DNA of 64,000 nucleotides from an uncultured Planctomycetales bacterium (lineage in GTDB: Bacteria > Planctomycetota > Planctomycetia > Isosphaerales > Isosphaeraceae). Below are positions 40,863 to 51,253 of the stretch, in pieces. Positions within the stretch are counted from its first letter, which is position 1. The number at the start of each line of letters is the position of its first letter. The notes under the pieces were generated by a model that was not told the origin of the DNA, did no database searches, and saw nothing but the letters and a program-made list of their open reading frames with translations. The stretch is taken from the NCBI GenBank assembly GCA_903926465.1, contig CAIYJE010000095.1, positions 1 through 64,000 on the forward strand, written 5' to 3'. The translations under genes and the position numbers were made by a program.

Positions 40863-42369
40863 GATCTGGCTCGGTCAGTTTCAACAGAAGCAGGCCGGGT
40901 TCCTGAAAAATCACCCGGTCAACGGAGCTGGGGTCGCCGGGAAACTCAGGGGTGGGGCCCCTGGGATCGGCCATCTCCGCGAAGTATCGAGCGCCACGAA
41001 GATGATACCATGAGATGAGCTTTGCGGGCGTGGCCTTCTCTTGTTTCATTTCAACCCCCCACTCACCCAGGGCACGCTTGACGGCGGCCGGATTCCATTC
41101 CATCCGCATCCCTCTGCGATTGGCGGCGTAGATCACGGCTTCTCGACCAATCATCAGAGCATCGCCAGGAATCGCCTGGCCCAGTTTCAAACCACGCTCC
41201 TGAAATTGCACCCACTCTGGTGGCGTGGTCCAGGTAGTCCGTGCATGGTAAATGCTGGTCCCCAGCAGCGTGAGCATCAGGAAACCACTGATCAGGCCAC
41301 CACCGTATCCAGGCCTGAGCCGCCGAACGCACGCCAGCCCCTCAACGGCAGCCGCTGCCACGGCCGGCGCCAGCAATAGCCAGTAATACTCGTGGTGCAG
41401 CTTGCCGGCCACCAGCACCAGAATTCCCGATGCACCCAGGGCCCAAAGCCTCCAGAGCTTGACCCCTTGGCCCTTCCAAAGGCCCCACGCCGCCAGGACC
41501 ACTCCCAACGTTGAGAACGCCCTGACCACGCCGAACCTGAAAATCCAGTGTGCAGTCTCCATGGAAAACCACGATCTCGGTTCGAGCACACTGAGCCAGA
41601 CCGAGGCATTAACCGTTGAAGCGGTGGCTCCCACACTCATGCAACGCGCAGCATGCACGTACCAGAAACAGGCCGGGATCAGCAGCGAGCCCAAAATCAG
41701 GACCAGCGCCACAATTCGACGGCGCACGTCGAGCTGGGGGACCGTTTGGAGCCGCTGCCAGATGAGCCAACCCGCAGGCAACAGAGCGAAAATCCAGAGC
41801 ACCTTCACGGCCAGGCCAGTTGCCAGTGTCAGCCAGGCCAGGTCGGCACGTACGGCTCCACCCTTCACACGCCAGCGATCCCAGAGCATGGTCCCAGTAA
41901 GTACCAGCCCTAGCGCCAGCGCGTCGGGCTGAAAGGCCCTTCCGTAGCGCACCGTGACAGGCATGGCCGCAAAGATCAAGGTTGCCGTGGATGCCTGCCA
42001 CGCACCGGCCTGACGCCTGACAAGGAGGTAGAGCGACACGCCGCCCAGGCCGATTGCGAGCCCAGAAACCGCACGGCCGGCCGCCTCCAGAGAGATGGGA
42101 AGCCACCTGGCCAGCAGCACCACCGCCTCTTGATAGATGGGAGGCTCAACCAGGAACAGGCTGGGAAACGGGGCGGTATCAAGCTGCGGAAAGAGGAACC
42201 CCGAGCCTCGCTCCAGGTTCCGCGCAACCATGGCCGAAGGGATTTGCCGGCCCACGTAGTTTTCTACAATGGGCTGGTCAATGGCCAGCAGTCGGATGGC
42301 CAGGGTGAAGCAGAACAGCCCGATCAGCCAGCAACGCTCGCGCATGGGAAGTTGCTGATCAGTAGGCAT
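40843..42369 (-). CDS. Multi-pass membrane glycosyltransferase, GT39/ArnT-like
   Basis: This protein of about 508 aa has an N-terminal hydrophobic segment and roughly 10-12 spans, ending in a soluble domain of about 100 residues. It fits the GT-C fold of polyprenyl-phosphate-sugar transferases. A loop after the first span carries QPIVENYVGRQIPSAMVARN, where GT-C enzymes keep acidic residues, then RGSGFLFPQLDTAPFPSLFL and VEPPIYQEAVVLLARWL. Candidate starts are 42426, 42369 and 42345; none has a clear ribosome site. 42369 is taken because it begins just inside the acyltransferase end. It overlaps that gene by 11 bases and panB by 20. Donor and acceptor are unknown. Confidence 0.8.
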   Translation of the reverse strand: MPTDQQLPMRERCWLIGLFCFTLAIRLLAIDQPIVENYVGRQIPSAMVARNLERGSGFLFPQLDTAPFPSLFLVEPPIYQEAVVLLARWLPISLEAAGRAVSGLAIGLGGVSLYLLVRRQAGAWQASTATLIFAAMPVTVRYGRAFQPDALALGLVLTGTMLWDRWRVKGGAVRADLAWLTLATGLAVKVLWIFALLPAGWLIWQRLQTVPQLDVRRRIVALVLILGSLLIPACFWYVHAARCMSVGATASTVNASVWLSVLEPRSWFSMETAHWIFRFGVVRAFSTLGVVLAAWGLWKGQGVKLWRLWALGASGILVLVAGKLHHEYYWLLLAPAVAAAAVEGLACVRRLRPGYGGGLISGFLMLTLLGTSIYHARTTWTTPPEWVQFQERGLKLGQAIPGDALMIGREAVIYAANRRGMRMEWNPAAVKRALGEWGVEMKQEKATPAKLISWYHLRGARYFAEMADPRGPTPEFPGDPSSVDRVIFQEPGLLLLKLTEPDHADNEG

Positions 42370-43144
42370 CGGGTGCGCCGGGGGTCTTACCCTGAAATCT
42401 GGCCCGGATTCGGGCGTAACGCTCATTCATCGAGGTAGGACCGCGCAAAAGGATGGTGAAGCGATCTGGGTCTTGCGACTGCACGTCGGTTCCAAGCGCA
42501 TCCAGTTCTTCGGTCACCCGCTGCGCCCAGTCGGTGAGGATCGTTGCGCGCTCCTGACGTTCGACCCAGACCGGCGTGCCGAAGCGCACGAACACCTCTG
42601 GTTTTTGCTCCTGCCAGAACTCGAACTTTAATGCCACGGGAACGATGCGTAACCGACCTGCCGTATTGAGCAGAGCGCGCAATCCAGGCTGGAAAACCAG
42701 CGGCCTGTCATTGTTGGGTGCCACCAGTCCCTGGGGGAACACCCAGATGCCGGCCCGCCGGCGAGCCAGCAGTTCTACGGTGTATCGCAAGGACTCGCGG
42801 AGTGAGCTGGGGTTGGCCCGGTCTACCGAGTAGGCACCAATGCGCTGGAAGAAGCGGAATCGACGCAGATTGAAATGCTCCATCATCCCGTAGCCGTCGA
42901 CTGGAATTGACTCATTGAGGGTATGTGCCAGAAACACATCCCACCAGCAAGAGTGGTTGGCGGCAAAGATGAGGCCCGAATCATCAGCGTCCAGTTCCGC
43001 ACGCAAGCGATCGAGCCCTTGCACTCGAACGGCGTGAAAGTTCTTGCGAACCGACCGCACGATCATCTGATGGACGGCCATCCTTGGCCAGCCATGCTTG
43101 TAGGCCCGCACAATCCCGCTGTCGGTTCCCCTTTCCCTTGTCAT
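42359..43144 (-). CDS. PlsC-like 1-acyl-glycerol-3-phosphate acyltransferase family protein
   Basis: This 261-residue acyltransferase has GGGAG 5 bases before ATG 43144. The catalytic motif is AANHSCWWDVF (NHxxxxD; the usual sequence has NHxSxxD), and the glycerophosphate-binding block is IWVFPQGLVAPNND where typical PlsC has FPEGTRS; Gln replaces Glu. There is no clear long transmembrane helix, so it is probably a peripheral membrane enzyme. The variant second block suggests an unusual acceptor, perhaps a lipid-linked glycan, and it is co-transcribed with a GT-C glycosyltransferase. Confidence 0.85.
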   Translation of the reverse strand: MTRERGTDSGIVRAYKHGWPRMAVHQMIVRSVRKNFHAVRVQGLDRLRAELDADDSGLIFAANHSCWWDVFLAHTLNESIPVDGYGMMEHFNLRRFRFFQRIGAYSVDRANPSSLRESLRYTVELLARRRAGIWVFPQGLVAPNNDRPLVFQPGLRALLNTAGRLRIVPVALKFEFWQEQKPEVFVRFGTPVWVERQERATILTDWAQRVTEELDALGTDVQSQDPDRFTILLRGPTSMNERYARIRARFQGKTPGAPDAY

Positions 43145-43229
43145 AGATCTCCCTGTCAGGGCTTGGAATCCGGCTGGGGCAAACCGCGCCGGAGTTGTGT
43201 CCGGCAGCGGCTGCGGTGAATGGTTTCTG

Positions 43230-44201
43230 TTACTGAGACCATGCGGTGGGAACGCGATCCCAGCGATGCGATCTCATCTTTTGCATCAGGACGGGGTCAA
43301 GAGCGGGTCGACCACTCACGCCGCAATTTGCTTCGACATTGCGCAGTTTTCTCATTCCTGGAATGATGGTGGTTACGTCTGGGTTCTGGAGAATCCACCT
43401 TAGCGCCAGTTCGGGCATGGTCATTCCTGGCGGAATATCCTTGAGGAGCTGTTCCGCCCGCTCCACGCTGGCCTTCAGATTTTCTGGGTTGAAGTAGCCG
43501 TTCCGCCAATCTCCGTCTGGCCAGCGTGTGTCGGCGTTCAGGGTGCCGGTCAGAGTTCCTTCGTCAAATGGCACGCGTGCGATCACCGCCACGTTTTTCT
43601 CTCGACAGAGCGGGAAGAGGGCATCTTCGGGCGCCTGATCGAACAGGTTGTAAATCACTTGCACGGAATCAACATGGCCAGATAGCACCGCTCCCATGCC
43701 GTTCCATGGCTCCCAGCGGTTCACGCTCACTCCAAAGCCGCCAATAACTCCCTCTCGCTTGAGGTCGTCAATGGCTCGCTGCCAGGTTTCATCATGCGCC
43801 CAGGCGTCTTCCCAGACATGGCACTGCTGGAGGTCAATATGGTCCAGGCCTAGATTTTCCAGGCTCTTGTGCGTCATCTCGCGGATGTAGTTTGCCGGAA
43901 ACACATCGGCCAGCGCAAACCCACGCTGAGATGGCCAGGTCCGGTTCTTGGGTGGAATTTTGGTGGCCACCCGCAGCTTGCGGCTCTTGTGCGCCTTGAT
44001 CAGCGCTCCCAGCATGGTCTCGCTATGGCCTTCGCCGTAGGCGTAAGCCGTGTCAAAGAAATTGCAGCCCAGCTCCACGGCCTTTTCCAGAGAATGCCGG
44101 GTTTCCGCATCATCGGCGCCTGACCAGCCGGCCAACCCCCACATTCCGTAACCCACCTCACTGACGTTCCAGCCCAGCCGACCAAATTGCCGAGATTCCA
44201 T
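43230..44201 (-). CDS. Aldo/keto reductase
   Basis: This NAD(P)H-dependent TIM-barrel reductase has 323 aa from ATG 44201, where GGAGGAGC lies 7 bases upstream. It begins MESRQFGRLGWNVSEVGYGM. The catalytic tetrad is visible as Asp in NFFDTAYAYGEGHSE with Tyr four or five residues on, Lys in VATKIPP, and His in LQQCHVWED. The coenzyme-binding end has TTIIPGMRKLRNVEAN. It lies downstream of a possible start region and is followed by no gene on the same strand within 85 bases. The substrate is unknown; it resembles the YghZ/Tas-like subfamily. Confidence 0.92.
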   Translation of the reverse strand: MESRQFGRLGWNVSEVGYGMWGLAGWSGADDAETRHSLEKAVELGCNFFDTAYAYGEGHSETMLGALIKAHKSRKLRVATKIPPKNRTWPSQRGFALADVFPANYIREMTHKSLENLGLDHIDLQQCHVWEDAWAHDETWQRAIDDLKREGVIGGFGVSVNRWEPWNGMGAVLSGHVDSVQVIYNLFDQAPEDALFPLCREKNVAVIARVPFDEGTLTGTLNADTRWPDGDWRNGYFNPENLKASVERAEQLLKDIPPGMTMPELALRWILQNPDVTTIIPGMRKLRNVEANCGVSGRPALDPVLMQKMRSHRWDRVPTAWSQ

Positions 44202-44251
44202 CAACCCGCTCCTCCGCGTTCGCAGCCCGTGCATTGTTCAATCGAAATTTC

Positions 44252-44293
44252 AAAAAGAGGAACCAGCGCCCCGAGTTCGAGGTGCTGGTCCCC
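44252..44293 (-). terminator. Terminator after the second DUF1080 gene
   Basis: GGAACCAGCGCC (44259-44270) pairs with GGTGCTGGTCC (44281-44291), with one G-T pair, around a 10-base loop. On the minus strand it is followed by TCTTTTTG. It is about 42 bases past the stop at 44335. Confidence 0.85.
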
Positions 44294-44334
44294 GTTCTGA
44301 ATGAGCGATCATCGGGTATTCACACCCAAAAAGA

Positions 44335-44919
44335 TCAAAGTTCTTTGATATAGATGTTGCGGAATTCCAGCGGGTTACCATGGTGCTGGAGTTCGATCGT
44401 ACCCATGTTCGGAATTGGAGTCTTGTAATCGGGGTAGTGCTCAAGCGGCACCTCGTCTACCACCTTTTCTCCGTTGAGGAACACGGTCACTTTGTCCCCC
44501 TTCATGATGATCCGAAAGGTGTTCCACTCGCCGATCGGCTTATCGGCAACCTTGGTTGGCGTGCTCTTGCCAACCTTATTGTTGTACAGCCCGCCAGAAC
44601 CAACGTCCGGGCGATCCCAGATCTGGATCTGCGGCAAGCCACGAACGTAGATGCCAGAGTCTGCATCCTTGCCAATCTTCCAGTCCACATACATGTCAAA
44701 GTTGCCGTAGTTCTTGCCGGACCGGAGGCTGTCTCCCTTGCCGTCGTACTGAAGAATGCCGTCGCGGACAGTCCAGTGCTTGGGGGCGTCGTGCTCGTCG
44801 GTCTTCCATCCGGTCAAGTCTTTGCCATTGAAAAGCGCAACATAGCCGGCGGGCGGCGTGTTGAGCTTTCCTTCCTGTCCAATGGTAGCCAGAGCCAGGG
44901 TGCAGGCCAGAATCAGCAT
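44335..44919 (-). CDS. DUF1080 (3-keto-disaccharide hydrolase-like) secreted protein, 194 aa
   Basis: This DUF1080 protein has a very short signal-like N-terminus (MLILACTLALATIGQ). Its motifs are YVALFNGKDLTGWKTDEHDA, HWTVRDGILQYDGKGDSLRS, GNFDMYVDWKIGKDADSGIY, VRGLPQIQIWD and a C-terminal GTIELQHHGNPLEFRNIYIK. GAGG lies 9 bases before ATG 44919. It is shorter than the paralogue at 20583-21263 and only about one-third similar. It is probably exported and acts on saccharides. Its own terminator follows. Confidence 0.9.
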   Translation of the reverse strand: MLILACTLALATIGQEGKLNTPPAGYVALFNGKDLTGWKTDEHDAPKHWTVRDGILQYDGKGDSLRSGKNYGNFDMYVDWKIGKDADSGIYVRGLPQIQIWDRPDVGSGGLYNNKVGKSTPTKVADKPIGEWNTFRIIMKGDKVTVFLNGEKVVDEVPLEHYPDYKTPIPNMGTIELQHHGNPLEFRNIYIKEL

Positions 44920-45051
44920 GGTGGGTGCCTCTTGCGTGTGGGGGTGAATCGGTACGGGTGGCTGGCCAAAACCAGCAACCTCGTCTGTCCAGTTAAGCGG
45001 ATGCGGGCAAGCTTGTCAGCAGTTCTGTGCCGTAACCGGATCATTTCGAGG

Positions 45052-45708
45052 TCAGGGAGCCAGGGCCTGAGCCACATCTCGCCAGCGGCTAAAAGGCCGG
45101 AAAGGCTCTCCACGCTCGCCGAGAGCCTGGGCCAGGTCTCCCCTGGCAAACCGCAGGCCAGAATCGGTCAGGAGCGCGGCTTCCAGGTCTGGGTAGCCGT
45201 CTCCGGCAAAGGCAATGGTGGCTCCAGCCGTTTGGTAATGCCTGACCACGCCAGCCTTGTCGATCCCGTTTTCGGTTGAGAAATAGGGCGAACCGGCCGG
45301 TCGTTCCATGACCAGCCTGCCATCGATCACGGTTCCATCGTTGGCATGAACCGTGAGCATGACACCAGCCTGGTTCAGAAGCCGATCGATGTACCAGCGG
45401 CAGCCGGCCGAGACAATTTCCACCTTCCAGCCGTGTTCGTGCAACTGGTTTAGACAGCCTTTGAGTTCCGGTTCCAAGTGCATCTGGCTCGTCAGCGACC
45501 AGAGGGCCTCTTCGCCGGGCGCGGCGGCCGCGAAGATGTTCCGCAGGGCATCAAAATGGGTCATCTGGCCGGTTCGATAGGCCGTCCAGTAGTCCGAGGC
45601 GTCTCCCTTCAGGTAGCGATCTCGAAAAACCTGATAAAAGTCGTTCTGGGTCAGGGTGCCATCAAAATCCGAGATCAAGACCCGAGCAGGCGAAGCCGGC
45701 AGCGGCAT
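45052..45708 (-). CDS. HAD-family phosphatase (SerB/MtnX-like)
   Basis: This 218-residue HAD superfamily hydrolase has AAGGTGG 8 bases before ATG 45708; the frame extends to 45789, but that part includes the hairpin sequence. Catalytic motif I is ISDFDGTLTQ (nucleophile and acid/base Asp). Motif II Ser lies in VEIVSAGCRWYIDRLLNQAG, motif III Lys in GIDKAGVVRHYQ, and motif IV in IAFAGDGYPDLEAALLTD. This is the phosphoserine phosphatase/2-hydroxy-3-keto-5-methylthiopentenyl-1-phosphate phosphatase group. The substrate is not clear from the sequence. The DUF1080 gene starts 132 bases downstream. Confidence 0.88.
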   Translation of the reverse strand: MPLPASPARVLISDFDGTLTQNDFYQVFRDRYLKGDASDYWTAYRTGQMTHFDALRNIFAAAAPGEEALWSLTSQMHLEPELKGCLNQLHEHGWKVEIVSAGCRWYIDRLLNQAGVMLTVHANDGTVIDGRLVMERPAGSPYFSTENGIDKAGVVRHYQTAGATIAFAGDGYPDLEAALLTDSGLRFARGDLAQALGERGEPFRPFSRWRDVAQALAP

Positions 45709-45732
45709 TGGGTGGCCACCTTGAAAAGGGAA

Positions 45733-45775
45733 GGGCGGGCGAGTTACCGGTGATGATAACTCGTCCGCCCCATTT
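45733..45775. terminator. Strong intergenic hairpin between the aquaporin and HAD genes
   Basis: GGGCGGGCGAGTTA (45733-45746) pairs with TAACTCGTCCGCCC (45757-45770), all but one position, around a 10-base loop. The plus strand then has CATTTTT and the minus strand TTCCCTTTT. It lies 32 bases after the aquaporin stop and just before the HAD start, so it probably terminates the aquaporin transcript. Confidence 0.7.
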
Positions 45776-45802
45776 TTACGTTCGATCAATTCACCGGCAC
45801 GA

Positions 45803-46477
<675 letters not shown>

Positions 46478-46847
46478 TCAATGGGAAAATAGAAAATCTG
46501 CGCAGTCTGGGATGCTCGGGCGGACAGTTTGCCTGAAGGACACGTGAGCATACGTCTAGCAAACGTTCACCGAATGTTCATCCCTGAATCGTTTGGCGCA
46601 GGACCCCTTGTGGCTAGTACACCAATCAACCCCGGAAGTCAAGCAGAACACGATTCAAAAACCGTCTGAGCTACGATTCCGGTGTACAGTGTTCGTGTGC
46701 TTGCCTGATGCTGCGGTGGTGTGATATGGTCGCGAAGGAGTCTTTGTTGAGGGTGACTCTGTCCGGGCCAGGGAAGTGGGTCTGGGCTGGAACGATCAAT
46801 GGGCCAGGCTGGTGTTGGCCCAACGCCAGGAGCGAGAATCACGATCG

Positions 46848-49331
46848 ATGGCAAGGCGCAGGAGGACGGACGGGGACAGCCCAGGACGGCGTCCTGATCA
46901 CAATGTGGAATGTGTTTCGCTGGCCGAGGCCACGCGGACCCGGTATCTGAATTACGCGCTCAGCGTGATCACATCACGAGCGTTGCCGGATGTTCGCGAC
47001 GGACTCAAGCCGGTTCAGAGGCGTATCTTGTACGCCATGTGGGCTGACCTTCGAGCCACCGCGGACGCTCGCTTTGTGAAATGTGCGGCCGTGGTGGGCG
47101 AGGTGATGAAGAGCTATCACCCTCACGGTGACACCTCGATTTATGATGCCCTGGTGAGAATGGCGCAATCATTCTCTTTGCGGCTTCCGCTGGTTGAAGG
47201 GTACGGGAACTTTGGTTCGATTGACGGCGACCCACCAGCCGCCATGCGGTACACCGAGTGCCGGCTTTCAAGGGCGGCTGGGGCCTTGCTTTCGGAACTT
47301 GGCCAGAAAACGGTCAACTTTCGACCAAACTATGCCTCAACCACCGAAGAGCCGGTGGTCCTGCCTGCGCAAATTCCCAACTTGCTGGTGAACGGCACCG
47401 CGGGCATTGCCGTGGGCATGGCCACCAACATTCCGCCGCATAACCTGGGCGAGGTTACCAAGGCGTTGCTCGCTCTGCTCGATAGCAATCGGGATCTGCC
47501 GATCGAGAAGATCCTCAAGCATATTCAAGGGCCAGACTTCCCAACCGGCGGCGTGATTCTGAACACGCACGAAGAGATTCAGCAGATCTACGGCAATGGC
47601 CAGGGTGGAATCCGGCTTCGGGGCACTTATGAGCCTGATCCAGACAAGCCGCACCAGGTGTTCATTACCGCCATTCCCTATGGTATTGAGAAGGATGCGC
47701 TTGTTGAGCGCATTGGGGAACTGATTGGCAAGGGGCAAGTTCCCCAGCTTGTGAATGTGAAGGACCTGAGTACCGAAGACGTTCGAATTGTTCTGGAGTT
47801 GCGACCTGGCGCCAGTGCCGAAGCCGCCCTGGCTTACCTTTTCAAGCACACTCCGCTTCAGACCAACTTCAACGTCAACCTGACCTGTCTTCTGCCCGCT
47901 GAAGAAGGCGAGGTACAGGTTCCTGCGCGGCTCGACCTGAAGAGCATCTTGATGCACTTCCTCGACTTCCGCATGGAAGTTGTCACGCGTCGCTTGCGGT
48001 TCGAGCTTGAGAATTTGCTGCACAGGATTCATATTCTCGAAGGTTTTGCAATTGTCTTCGATAACCTGGACGAGGCGATCCGGATTATTCGAGCCAGCGA
48101 CGGCAAGGCCGACGCCGCCCCCAAGCTGATCAAGCGATTTGTGCTGAGCGATATTCAGGCTGACGCCATCCTGGAAACCAAGCTGTACCGGCTGGGTAAA
48201 CTGGAGATCCAGGATATCCGTGACGAACTTGCGGAACGGGAGGCCAGAGCGGCGGAGGTTACCCGGTTGCTGGCGGATGACGAGGGGCGCTGGAAGATTG
48301 TGCGGGGCGAGATCAAGGAGGTCTCACGGTTGTATGCCGACGACCGACGGACCCTGATCCAGCCGATGACCACCGCCGCCGTGGAGTTCCGGGCTGAAGA
48401 TTATATTGTGGATGAGGATGCCTGGTTAATTGTGACCAGGGAGGGTTGGATAAAGCGTCAGAAATCGTTCACGGATATCCCCTCGATCCGGGTCCGGGAT
48501 GAAGACCATGTGGGTTGGGTATTTCGCTCCCGGGCCAGGCAGACTGTCACCTTCTTCACAGACCGGGGCATGGCGTACACGGCCAGGGCGAATGACCTGC
48601 CGCTGACCACGGGGCATGGCGAACCGATTCAGAAGATCTTCTCGCTGGAAGATCAGGAACGGGTGATCGGCGTGATCTGCCATGATCCCAGGTGCTTACC
48701 GGTTCATGGTGTTGAGGCTGCTCCGGTTGCCACGGGCACTGGACTTCAGGCGGTGCTTCCTGGTGAACCAGGTTCTGCCGCCGCCAAGAATAGCAGTGGG
48801 GAAGGACCGACGTCTGCTGGGGGGCTTCCTGCCCCGCCTTATGCCGTGGCGATGACAGCCGGTGGCAAGGTCTTGAGGTTCGCCATTACCCCTCTGGCCA
48901 CTCCTTCCACCAAGAAAGGCCGGGCAGTTGTCCGGCTGGATGCTGCCGTGAAAGGGGATGCGGTGGTGGGCATTGAGCCCAGCGACGGCAGCGAGAGGGT
49001 GCTGCTGGCAACGCGCATGGCGCGAGTGCTGGTATTCTCTGTCACAGATGTGAACGTGGTCTCTGCGGCTGCGCGTGGAGTGACGGCCATCAAGCTCGAC
49101 CCGCGTGATCGGGTGATTGGCTTCGGCCTCTGTAATCCCGATCGAAAACGGGATGGGATCACCGTGCGTACCAACCGCGGTGCAACTCAAAAAGTCTCTG
49201 CCTCAAAGTACCCGCTTACCGGACGGGGCGGCAAAGGTTACGGCATTCTTCAAAAGGTAACCATTGACGCAATTGTTACCGACGAAGTTGAACCTGTTCC
49301 ACCCATGGATCAGGTCAGCGAAACCGTGTGA
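46848..49331 (+). CDS. parC: DNA topoisomerase type IIA, subunit A (ParC/GyrA family)
   Basis: This breaks and rejoins DNA as the A subunit of a type II topoisomerase. It has 827 aa from ATG 46848. [33 protein letters not shown] and [18 protein letters not shown] form the breakage-reunion start. The catalytic Tyr is Tyr135 in [29 protein letters not shown] and [11 protein letters not shown] also match. The C-terminal beta-pinwheel is present, but the GyrA box QRRGGRG is missing from its normal place after GWIKRQKSF; the only similar string, GRGGKG, is near the C-terminus. An Ala/Gly/Ser-rich insert lies at about 625-665. This favours ParC (topoisomerase IV-like) over gyrase. It is followed directly by the B subunit gene. 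Confidence 0.9.
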   Translation: MARRRRTDGDSPGRRPDHNVECVSLAEATRTRYLNYALSVITSRALPDVRDGLKPVQRRILYAMWADLRATADARFVKCAAVVGEVMKSYHPHGDTSIYDALVRMAQSFSLRLPLVEGYGNFGSIDGDPPAAMRYTECRLSRAAGALLSELGQKTVNFRPNYASTTEEPVVLPAQIPNLLVNGTAGIAVGMATNIPPHNLGEVTKALLALLDSNRDLPIEKILKHIQGPDFPTGGVILNTHEEIQQIYGNGQGGIRLRGTYEPDPDKPHQVFITAIPYGIEKDALVERIGELIGKGQVPQLVNVKDLSTEDVRIVLELRPGASAEAALAYLFKHTPLQTNFNVNLTCLLPAEEGEVQVPARLDLKSILMHFLDFRMEVVTRRLRFELENLLHRIHILEGFAIVFDNLDEAIRIIRASDGKADAAPKLIKRFVLSDIQADAILETKLYRLGKLEIQDIRDELAEREARAAEVTRLLADDEGRWKIVRGEIKEVSRLYADDRRTLIQPMTTAAVEFRAEDYIVDEDAWLIVTREGWIKRQKSFTDIPSIRVRDEDHVGWVFRSRARQTVTFFTDRGMAYTARANDLPLTTGHGEPIQKIFSLEDQERVIGVICHDPRCLPVHGVEAAPVATGTGLQAVLPGEPGSAAAKNSSGEGPTSAGGLPAPPYAVAMTAGGKVLRFAITPLATPSTKKGRAVVRLDAAVKGDAVVGIEPSDGSERVLLATRMARVLVFSVTDVNVVSAAARGVTAIKLDPRDRVIGFGLCNPDRKRDGITVRTNRGATQKVSASKYPLTGRGGKGYGILQKVTIDAIVTDEVEPVPPMDQVSETV

Positions 49332-49339
49332 GGATGAAC

Positions 49340-51253
49340 ATGGCCACAGGCTCGTATTCCGCCGATTCGATCACAGTTCTCGAAGGGCTTGAGGCCGTTC
49401 GTCGTCGTCCCGGCATGTACATTGGCGGTGTGGATAAAACCGGTTTCCACCACCTGATCTGGGAAATTGTTGATAACGCCATCGACGAGGCGATGAACGG
49501 GCACGCTACACGCATTGGGGTGACGTTGCATGCCGATGGCAAGACCGTTTCGGTCTCAGATAATGGTCGCGGCATCCCCGTTGATCGCCACTCCAAAACT
49601 GGCAAATCCGCGCTCGAGGTGATTTTTACTACCCTTCATGCCGGCGGCAAATTTGATAACGATGCCTACAAGGTGGCAGGCGGTTTGCACGGCGTGGGTG
49701 CCAGTGTTGTGAACGCGCTAAGCAAAAGCCTGATCGCCGAGGTGCGCCGGAACGGGTTCCTTTACATCCAGAAGTACCGGCGTGGAAAACCGCTGGGCGA
49801 TGTGGAAAAGGGGGCCCCAGCGCGTGGGACTGGCACCACCGTCACGTACACGCCAGATCCTGAAATCTTTGGTGAGCAGGTCTATGACCCGGTCATGATC
49901 GCCGAGCGGCTTGAGGTAAAAACTTACCTCAACCGTGGCCTGGTCATTGAGTTCAATGATCTCAAACTCAAGACCCAGGTGGAATACCGGCACGACGGCG
50001 GTGTGGCCGACTTCCTGGACGCCGTCAACCTGCTCAGGAACGATATCAGGGTGGCGCCGGTTCCGTTCGTATATGAGCGAGATGATGACTTCCGGATGGC
50101 CGTTTCGTTCTGCTGGACGGAATCCACGGATGAATCTATCCAGTCCTTTGTGAACACCATTCCTACACGTGACGGTGGTACGCATGAACAGGGCCTGAGA
50201 GAGGCCATTACCACGGCCGTCAAACGCTATATCGCCACGCATGAACTTCTCAAAAAAGGACCGGATATCAAGGGTGAGGATATCCGTGAAGGGCTCACCG
50301 CCATCCTCTCGGTCTGTGTGCATGAGCCGCAATTCCAGGGTCAGACCAAAGGTCGGCTGAACAACCCCGAGGTCCGGTCTCTGGTTGAGACCTCGGTTCG
50401 GCCCGCGCTCGAAGGCTTTCTGCTCAAGAATCGCTCGGTGGGCGACGCCATTGCCCAGCGCGTGATTCAGGCAGCAAAGGCGCGTGAAGCCAGTCGAGCG
50501 GCCGCCAGCCTGGTGCGCAGAAAAACGCCCGTGGGTGGGCGTTTGAACCTGCCGGGCAAATTGCACGATTGCGATAGCACAAATCCTGACGAGTCTGAAC
50601 TGTTCATTGTTGAGGGCGACAGCGCAGGCGGGTCGGCCAAGCAGGGCCGCAACCGCGATACCCAGGCCATTCTGCCTCTCAAGGGAAAAGTGTTGAATGC
50701 AGAGCAGGCCGGTAAGGCCAAGGTGCTAGACAACAAGGAACTGACCGATATCGTCTGCGCCATGGGCTGCGGCCTGGATCGGGCTTATGACTCTAGCCGG
50801 TTGCGATATGGCAAGGTGATCCTTCTGACCGACGCTGATAGCGATGGCCACCACATTGCCACCTTGCTTCTGACGTTCTTTTACCGGCACCTTCCGGGGC
50901 TGATTGATGAGGGGCGGGTTTATCTTGCCTGTCCTCCACTGTTCAAGATTAACTACGGGAAAGAGACCTTCTGGGCCCTGACCGATGGTGAGCGGGATAA
51001 AATCTTGGCCAAGCTCCCCAAAAACGCCAAACCTACGGTGACTCGGTTCAAAGGCCTAGGCGAGATGCCGCATCAACTGCTGTATGAAACCACGCTTAAC
51101 CCGGAAAAGCGCAGGTTGATCCGCGTCACGGTTCCTGATGAAGACCGGCCGTACACTGAGAGCACGGTTTCCGAACTGATGGGGAAAGACCCTGAACCCC
51201 GCTATCGGTTCATCATGAATGAGGCGTACACCGCCCGCGATCTGGATATCTAG
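49340..51253 (+). CDS. parE: DNA topoisomerase type IIA, subunit B (ParE/GyrB family)
   Basis: This ATPase subunit has 637 aa from ATG 49340, with GAGG 6 bases upstream; an alternative GTG at 49328 overlaps the parC stop. The GHKL ATPase has DNAIDEAMNGHATRIGVTLH, SDNGRGIPVDRHSKTGKSAL, GGLHGVGASVVNALS and DGGTHEQG. The TOPRIM part has the EGDSAGG motif, LPLKGKVLNAEQA and LTDADSDGHHIATLL. The C-terminus matches PLFKINYGKE, KGLGEMPHQLLYETTLNPEK and YRFIMNEAYTARDLDI. The length fits ParE or a GyrB without the large proteobacterial insert. It is in one operon with parC; the pair is probably a topoisomerase IV. Confidence 0.93.
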   Translation: MATGSYSADSITVLEGLEAVRRRPGMYIGGVDKTGFHHLIWEIVDNAIDEAMNGHATRIGVTLHADGKTVSVSDNGRGIPVDRHSKTGKSALEVIFTTLHAGGKFDNDAYKVAGGLHGVGASVVNALSKSLIAEVRRNGFLYIQKYRRGKPLGDVEKGAPARGTGTTVTYTPDPEIFGEQVYDPVMIAERLEVKTYLNRGLVIEFNDLKLKTQVEYRHDGGVADFLDAVNLLRNDIRVAPVPFVYERDDDFRMAVSFCWTESTDESIQSFVNTIPTRDGGTHEQGLREAITTAVKRYIATHELLKKGPDIKGEDIREGLTAILSVCVHEPQFQGQTKGRLNNPEVRSLVETSVRPALEGFLLKNRSVGDAIAQRVIQAAKAREASRAAASLVRRKTPVGGRLNLPGKLHDCDSTNPDESELFIVEGDSAGGSAKQGRNRDTQAILPLKGKVLNAEQAGKAKVLDNKELTDIVCAMGCGLDRAYDSSRLRYGKVILLTDADSDGHHIATLLLTFFYRHLPGLIDEGRVYLACPPLFKINYGKETFWALTDGERDKILAKLPKNAKPTVTRFKGLGEMPHQLLYETTLNPEKRRLIRVTVPDEDRPYTESTVSELMGKDPEPRYRFIMNEAYTARDLDI

